Positions 57,503 to 64,000 of a DNA stretch of 64,000 bases are shown here, one piece after another. The stretch's first letter is position 1. The number at the start of each line of letters is the position of its first letter. This DNA is from Lota lota (Eukaryota > Chordata > Actinopteri > Gadiformes > Lotidae). A program made the translations under genes and the position numbers. Location of the stretch: NCBI GenBank assembly GCA_026745465.1, contig JACYXH010000438.1:1932501-1996500 (forward strand), written 5' to 3'. The notes beneath the pieces were generated by a model. That model searched no databases. It saw only the letters and a list, made by a program, of their open reading frames with translations, and was not told the DNA's origin.

Positions 57503-60500
57503 TGTAGCATCATGTGTGTCACCAGCCCTTGGGCCCAAACAATAATGGAGCCCTCCTCTTTTCTTCTCCTTCTCCATTTAAAACCCTGGCTCCCAGTGCA
57601 TTACAGTGTCCCATCCTCTGTATGTTCAAGGTACCACTACTGTACTGAGCGCCGTGTTCACGTCTCCATCAAGACACTTCGGAGTGTCAGCTGGGGGCAC
57701 ATGGGTGCCTGAAGGCAAGGTCCCCTCTACACATGTGTATAGTCCAGACCCTTCAAAAGACTCTGCACTCTAACCTTTATTTAAGAGTAGAAGCATTGAA
57801 GCAGTAAGGTCTACTTTTTCAGGAGCAGCATGCCGCCTGCTTTATGTTCATGTCTTTGAAGAACGCACCCAGAGGATTAATATGCTTTTCCCTTCAACAC
57901 GTTCATTCGTGAAAAGTGTCGACATGTCTCCAGGAAGAACACTCTTCCTGGCAGCTCCCCCTTCTCAGGGGAGGAGAGTGAAACGGTGCTCCCTTCTGTG
58001 TCTCCTTCTGAAGATTCAGACTTCTGAACGGAGCCTATGAACCCATGAAGGGGCAGGATTCACCCGTAGCTTATCGGTGATGCTCTCTCACTCGGCCATG
58101 AAGGGGGGTTAGGGTTAGGGTTAGTTAGTTCCAGGACTCACCCGTAGCTTATCGGTGATGCTCTCTCACTCGGCCATGAAGGGGGGTTAGGGTTAGGGTT
58201 AGTTAGTTCCAGGACTCACCCGTAGCTTATCGGTGATGCTCTCTCACTCGGCCATGAAGGGGGGTTAGGGTTAGGGTTAGTTAGTTCCAGGACTCACCCG
58301 TAGCTTATCGGTGATGCTCTCACACTCGGCCATGAGCTGAGGTATGATCTCCGCCTGCTTCCTGAGGTTCTGCAGCTCCTAGGAGAAGACAACATTCAGA
58401 CAAATGGTCAGCTCCCCCCTCCACAATACCCCAATATCACCTCGTTAAAGTTGAATAAATACAATAGAACGGGCCGCTGCTGTAGAGAGGGAACAGGATA
58501 GTCCAGTAGTAGCTGAGTTGTTCAGCTGCCAGCAGAAAGATTCTGCAGGTGCAGATGCCAACATCTGCAGTCTTACCTGTAAGCATCCGTGAGGAAGACA
58601 TGTATCTGAGTTCCTTATAAGTGGCTATGGATAAAATGAGTTTCAGATCCTCCTCAAGAACAAAGTGAATTGAAGTGATAATTGCAGGGAGTTTTAGGCC
58701 AGGGTTAGGGTTAGCCTTAGGGTTAGGGTTAGCCTTAGGGTTAGAGCCTTAGGGTTAGGGTTAGCCTTAGGGTTAGGGCCTAGCCTTAGGGTTAGGGCCT
58801 AGCCTTAGGGTTAGGGTTAGCCTTAGGGTTAGGGCCTAGCCTTAGGGTTAGGGTTAGCCTTAGGGTTAGGGCTAGCCTTAGGGTTAGGGTTAGCCTTAGG
58901 GTTAGGGTTAGCCTTAGGGTTAGGGCCTAGCCTTAGGGTTAGGGTTAGCCTTAGGGTTAGGGTTAGCCTTAGGGTTAGCCTTAGGGTTAGGGTTAGCCTT
59001 AGGGTTAGGGCCTAGCCTTAGGGTTAGGGTTAGCCTTAGGGTTAGGGTTAGCCTTAGGGTTAGGGCCTAGCCTTAGGGTTAGGGTTAGCCTTAGGGTTAT
59101 TCATTCATGGTCACCTTTTTAATGTAGCAGAGCAAGAAGGCGGACAAGTGGCTGTGCCGTCTCTCATCCAACATCAATCTAACAAGTGCTGCTTTATCTT
59201 CCAGGTCTAATTGAACATTGGAAAACGGGTGGAGTTAAATAAATAGCTGAATAATCTCTCTCTGGGGCTCACTCATCTGGTCTAGCATTTACCCTGTGAT
59301 GAAGGTCAAGGGGCCACAGAGCCCCGGTCTTCATTAGGACTAACGCAGGCAAGGCCCCGATGGGATTATAGATTAGTGATGTCACAGATGAGGGGGACAC
59401 TGTGCTAAAAGGATGGCTTCCTCACCTTTCTCCTTGAAAGAAGAAAATACACCTCGAATAGTTCCACTTTTAGTTAGATTCACGTTTTACTGGTTTATGA
59501 AGATGAATGCCTTCCAAATCTGTCAAAATCATGATGACAATTATTCTGTTTCGACTGACTGATAATGATTTATAATTATGCATATCGTGAATAATGATAT
59601 GCATCTAACCCTAGAGGCTACAGAGCTCACTCATCCCCTAACCCTAGAGGCTACAGAGCACTCGTCCCCTAACCCTAGAGGCTACAGAGCACTCGTCCCC
59701 TAACCCTAGAGGCTACAGAGCACTCGTCCCCTAACCCTAGAGGCTACAGAGCACTCGTCCCCTAACCCTAGAGGCTACAGAGCACTCGTCCCCTAACCCT
59801 AGAGGCTACAGAGCACTCGTCCCCTAACCCTAGAGGCTACAGAGCACTCGTCCCCTAACCCTAGAGGCTACAGAGCACTCGTCCCCTAACCCTAGAGGCT
59901 ACAGAGCACTCGTCCCCTAACCCTAGAGGCTACAGAGCACTCGTCCCCTAACCCTAGAGGCTACAGAGCACTCGTCCCCTAACCCTAGAGGCTACAGAGC
60001 ACTCGTCCCCTAACCCTAGAGGCTACAGAGCACACTCGTCCATGAGACTCATCCCCTAACCCTAGAGGCTACAGAGCTCACTCATCCCCTAACCCTAGAG
60101 GCTACAGAAGAGACTCTACTATACTAATACTAATGATTAGTGATGAGTATTGTCAAGAGGAAGACCAAACATCCAGCAAGCATCAAGCACACACTTTTAT
60201 TACAGCACGTAGTAAAGTACAAGCCTTTTTATCCAGGTGCACACTGAGGGTTATATATCCTCTCACCTGTTCTTTGTCTTGTAGCTCCGCCTCCAGCTCC
60301 TGCACTTTGGCAGTCAGCTGAGCGTTCCTCTCCTTCTCCTGGCTGGCCTCCTTACACTGGGCTTCCAGCTCGCTGATCTGAAGTCAGTCAACACAGGAAA
60401 ACATTGTTCATCATGTCTGTTTTACTGAGAGAAATCATGGATCAGAAAGTAGAGGTTTTGTGAAATGTTCTTTGTGGACCAGTGGTTTTCAAACTGTAGA

Positions 60501-62641
60501 TGTGATATATAGTGCCTATAGTGTATTATCTACACATATGCTAACTTGTCGGTGTAGCAGGAAAATATTTGTAATTATCTTTGGCAGAGAGATTACAATT
60601 TTGACTACGGTTTAGTCATAATTTAAGACATGCATCAAATCAGTGTTTATAATCAGATTATTGTGAATCTTGAGATGGAATATTTACATTCAGAACAACA
60701 TTTTTTATACAATACAGATACAGCCACCCAACAGCAATGCTTCTCTTAAAAACCAACATTGTGTGCAACTCAGTACCAAAGAGAGCATTTAAACGGTTTC
60801 AGCAGCAGTCTCCTAACTGCATCAGCTCGCATCGACCGTACAGTCGCCAATCAGAAGCCCTTCTGCTCTTGAGGTGTGAAACATCAGACATCACATGCCA
60901 CCCGTCTCCACACAAGAGAGCACAGCTTCACTGAACAAAAACCTTTTGCTGCCAAATCCTTTTTTATATCGATTTATTTTTACATTCACACCGACAGCGT
61001 GGAGCAGCTTACCATGCGCCGAATTCAATGTAGCAAGAGACGTCCGGATGAAGGACGAACATAGCCTTTCAACGTGTACGTCGACGTGCATCTCTTCCAG
61101 CATCATCACCACGCTACCTTCAATCTCTCTTCCTATTGTGTGTGACGGCAGTCTACCTGTCAGTCAGAGCATCACCAAGCTGCCGTCAATCTCTCTTCCT
61201 ATTGTGTGTGACGGCAGTCTACCTGTCAGTCAGAGCATCACCAAGCTGCCGTCAATCTCTCTTCCTATTGTGTGTGACGGCAGTCTACCTGTCAGTCAGA
61301 GCATCACCAAGCTGCCGTCAATCTCTCTTCCTATTGTGTGTGACGGCAGTCTACCTGTCAGTCAGAGCATCACCAAGCTGCCGTCAATCTCTCTTCCTTT
61401 CCATTTTGTTCTTGTTTTGCTCTCCTTTTAATAGAACCCAACAGTTGGAGGGGTGGGGTCTATCTCTGCATGACGGGACTCCTCCACCCTCACCACCACC
61501 CCCACCACCTACCACTGCGCGTTTGGCCACAGCGTTACTCAAAGCAAAGGGAAAAGGTTCACAGACCAAATGGTGTGTTAACAAAAACGAATGGTACGTT
61601 CACACCGACAAAAGGGCTGGTTTGCGAGCCAATCAAAGAGCTGCATTGGGTGCAGTGCATTCTGGGATGGCGTTTCGAGGAGAGCCTGTACCTTGTCCCG
61701 CAGCGCGTCGCTCTCCTCCTGGCAGACGCTCAGCTGCTTCTTCCAGCTCTCCACGTTGGCTGAGGACTCCTGCAGCGTATCCACCAGCCGGGCATTGCTC
61801 TCCCGCAGGGTCTGGAGCTCCGTCTCCCACTTCTTGGCGTTGGTGTTGCTGTGGTGATGAGGAGAGTTGGGAGGGCGGTTGAGACAAGGCTGAGGGTTTG
61901 AAATGGTGACATACATCCAAGCACTATAATGGCCAGAGAACATCTGGCGGTCCAGGAATTAAAATGTGTCCTTTCAGGCGGACTTGTACTTGAACTGGTG
62001 TCACCAACACAACATGAATCCACAGAGGACGTAACGCAACAGAAGTATGAGTGTCAGGTGTCTCACTACTAATCAAAAGACAAATCTATGTGTGTGTGTG
62101 TTTATCCATCTGTCATCCTAGCCCTGTGTGTGTGCGTGTCACAGTGAAGCGGTGGTGTGGGGAGAGAGAGACATTGAAGTCCATTTTGCATGCATGGCCA
62201 GGCCGGAGCCTCTGTCCATCAGAGGTAGAGAGACTCTATGGCCGACCCCTCCTTCCCAGAGCCCCCGCCCCTTCTTCCACTGCTTAGCTTCGCACAGCTT
62301 TGCTAAAAGGCAAATGATCTGGTCTACCCCCGCCAATAGTAGAAAAGTTAGCTATAAATTGATAATGAGCTAGTGTAACCAAGGCAACAGGATCCTGTAC
62401 CAAACTCTTTTGCTTAATAATACAAGAGGGTATTACGGTTACCCTAACACCCTAACCCTAACCCGTGTGACCCCCTAACCCCCTACCTCTGCTCCACGGC
62501 GGTCTTGAGGCGGTCGTTCTCGCTCATGAGCAAGGCAGCCTCGGGGCCTACGTGGGAGATCTTCTCGTCGTCGGTCCCATTAATGCTGGAGGCCTGGGGG
62601 CTGGAGGCCTGGGGGGTGGAGGGAGTCTCGCGCCCCGATTC
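52351..62641 (-). CDS. homer2: Homer scaffold protein 2, C-terminal five exons (partial)
   Basis: Homer proteins link metabotropic glutamate, IP3 and ryanodine receptors at synapses and in muscle. Exons in transcript order: 62641-62487, 61848-61692, 60377-60267, 58378-58298 and 52539-52351, giving 230 aa with closed phases. The first has the linker [14 protein letters not shown] and [19 protein letters not shown]. The next has the family signature [17 protein letters not shown]. Then follow coiled-coil exons ([30 protein letters not shown]) and the tetramerising leucine zipper ending [20 protein letters not shown]. The EVH1 domain and promoter lie beyond the right edge. Assignment to Homer2 rather than Homer1/3 rests mainly on linkage to whamm and fsd2. 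The introns hold many tandem arrays. Confidence 0.88.
52800..53760. repeat. two copies of an unclassified repeat around a 46-bp tandem array
   Basis: Segments starting '(c/g)cgagt(t/c)atagcgccccctgtggtca' at about 52815 and 53611 are about 65% alike over some 100 bp, including 'gagacctgctta'/'gagatctgctta'. Between them, five copies of a 46-bp unit ('catgaggagaaaggttcagc') occupy 53366-53597. Confidence 0.75.
53879..54098. repeat. 16-bp minisatellite 'ttacggaaaactgtta'
   Basis: About thirteen units, with 'cagaaaa' variants. It opens several frames (TVITENCYY) that are not genes. Confidence 0.96.
54318..55580. repeat. telomere-like minisatellite in the homer2 intron
   Basis: About 1.26 kb of 'catactggcctacacactaa' units joined by one to four CCCTAA hexamers and occasional 'ccctgcacctaa'. 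Confidence 0.97.
55581..57300. other. homer2 intron sequence
   Basis: The stretch contains short GT-rich runs (55918-55980, 56546-56605), a tandem pair of 'ttagagatgcattcctgtg' segments (56737 and 56790) with TTAGGG linkers, and no coding sequence. Confidence 0.5.
57322..57515. repeat. duplicated GT/CA-rich block
   Basis: Two copies of 'gtgatgttgcgtcagagggt'/'gaggtgtgaacacacgcaca', each followed by (CA)n and 'gatgtagcat(c)'. The second CA run spans 57444-57500. Confidence 0.9.
58055..58297 (-). repeat. tandem copies of a homer2 exon end and donor site
   Basis: Three copies of about 50 bp, starting near 58055, 58132 and 58209, reproduce the last roughly 40 bp of the exon at 58378-58298 plus its donor (CTACGG|GTGAGTC). 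They are separated by 'ggggttagggttagggttag' linkers. All three lie on the intron side of the real exon. Confidence 0.93.
58692..59100. repeat. telomere-like array (GGGTTA with GCCTTA/GGGCCTA interruptions)
   Basis: About 400 bp of TTAGGG-derived units 'gccttagggttagggttag' and 'ggcctagccttagggtta'. Confidence 0.97.
59608..60110. repeat. 31-bp minisatellite with CCCTAA core
   Basis: About sixteen units of 'ccctagaggctacagagcac'/'tcgtcccctaa', very homogeneous in the middle and diverged at both ends. Confidence 0.97.
61126..61400. repeat. 66-bp minisatellite in the homer2 intron
   Basis: Four units of 'ctctcttcctattgtgtgtg'/'acggcagtctacctgtcagt'/'cagagcatcaccaagctgcc'. The period is a multiple of three, so two plus frames stay open; these are not genes. 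Confidence 0.95.
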
Positions 62642-62702
62642 CTGATGGTCAGAGAACGAGTTGACGACAACAACGTGAGTCTATGTCCACTGTTTACCTT
62701 TC

Positions 62703-64000
62703 TCTCTAGTAGCAACACTGTAGCATTACAACAGTAACACTACAACAGTAACACTATAACACTATAACACTATAATACTAACACTATAACACTACAACAG
62801 TAACACTATAATACTAACACTATAGTAGCAACACTGTAGCATTACAACAGTAACACTACAACAGTAACACTATAACACTATAATACTAACACTATAGTAG
62901 CAACACTGTAGCATTACAATAGTAACACTACAACAGTAACACTATAACACTAACACTATAGTAGCAACACTGTAGCATTACAATAGTAACACTACAACAG
63001 TAACACTATAACACTATAACACTATAATACTAACACTATAGTAGCAACACTGTAGCATTACAATAGTAACACTACAACAGTAACACTATAACACTATAAC
63101 ACTATAATACTAACACTATAACACTACAACAGTAACACTTTAATACTAACACTATAGTAGCAACACTGTAGCATTACAATAGTAACACTACAACAGTAAC
63201 ACTATAACACTATAATACTAACACTATAACACTACAACAGTAACACTATAATACTATAACACTATAATACTAACACTATAACACTACAACAGTAACACTA
63301 TAATACTAACACTATAGTAGCAACACTGTAGCATTACAACAGTAACACTACAACAGTAACACTATAACACTATAACACTATAATACTAACACTATAACAC
63401 TACAACAGTAACACTATAACACTATAATACTAACACTATAACACTACAACAGTAACACTATAATACTATAACACTATAATACTAACACTATAACACTACA
63501 ACAGTAACACTATAATACTAACACTATAGTAGCAACACTGTAGCATTACAATAGTAACACTACAACAGTAACACTATAACACTATAACACTATAATACTA
63601 ACACTATAACACTACAACAGTAACACTATAATACTATAACACTATAATACTAACACTATAACACTACAACAGTAACACTATAATACTAACACTATAGTAG
63701 CAACACTGTAGCATTACAACAGTAACACTACAACAGTAACACTATAACACTATAATACTAACACTATAACACTACAACAGTAACACTATAATACTAACAC
63801 TATAGTAGCAACACTGTAGCATTACAACAGTAACACTACAACAGTAACACTATAACACTATAATACTAACACTATAACACTACAACAGTAACACTATAGT
63901 AGCAACACTATAGCACTACAGTAACACTATAGTAGCAACACTATAGCACTACAGTAACACTATAGTAGCAACACTATAGCACTACAGTAACACTATAGTA
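62703..64000. repeat. 'aacactata'/'aacactacaacagt' minisatellite, runs off the window
   Basis: About 1.3 kb of AT-rich 9-15-bp modules (aacactata, atactaacactata, gtagcaacactgtagcatta) in a higher-order arrangement. It continues past the right edge, within the homer2 intron upstream of the 62641 exon. Confidence 0.96.

Noticed and set aside
59608-60110. Regular direct repeats suggestive of a CRISPR array
   Set aside because: Units are contiguous with no unique spacers, and the genome is vertebrate.
60895-61882. Frames of 178 and 248 codons on the plus strand
   Set aside because: The 66-bp repeat period is a multiple of three, and the second frame then runs antisense over a homer2 coding exon. 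No domain is recognisable.

Overview
The window is nuclear DNA of a ray-finned fish. It holds five intron-containing vertebrate genes with vertebrate splice sites and polyadenylation signals, Penelope-like retroelement fragments of a kind common in teleosts, and an extreme load of (GT)n microsatellites and minisatellites. That tandem-repeat density is reminiscent of codfishes (Gadiformes); this last point is inference only.

Layout. Positions 1-16.6 kb contain no conserved host gene. This stretch has dispersed repeats, two copies of a block that looks like the end of a Penelope-like element (2.4-4.9 kb), a small TATA-driven zinc-finger-like gene or pseudogene (4.9-6.1 kb), a decayed minus-strand Penelope-like element with reverse transcriptase and GIY-YIG endonuclease (6.3-8.6 kb), further endonuclease fragments, and telomere-like arrays. 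From 16.6 kb the window is gene-dense: cox5a (+, 16.7-18.6 kb, cytochrome c oxidase subunit 5A), khdc4 (+, 19.8-27.8 kb, KH-domain splicing cofactor), fsd2 (-, 28.1-33.8 kb, coiled-coil/FN3/SPRY protein), whamm (+, 34.35-47.3 kb, Arp2/3 activator) and the 3' half of homer2 (-, 52.35-62.6 kb, running off the right edge). khdc4 and fsd2 are tail to tail with overlapping 3' ends. fsd2 and whamm are head to head across about 600 bp. fsd2-whamm-homer2 is a vertebrate neighbourhood also found in human 15q25.

For the four complete host genes, exon models were built by hand from splice sites and phase and close in frame: cox5a 141 aa, khdc4 591 aa, fsd2 565 aa from the first visible Met, whamm 773 aa. 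For homer2 the last five coding exons (230 aa) are present.

The most unusual property is the relation between tandem arrays and splice sites. Several introns are largely minisatellites whose repeat unit contains a copy of the neighbouring 3' splice site (khdc4 intron 8, whamm introns 5 and 6) or of the neighbouring 5' splice site plus exon end (homer2). Many units also carry TTAGGG or TTAGG telomere-like runs. This produces long ladders of decoy splice sites, with the authentic site as the terminal unit. Many long open frames in the window are artefacts of these arrays and are not annotated as genes.
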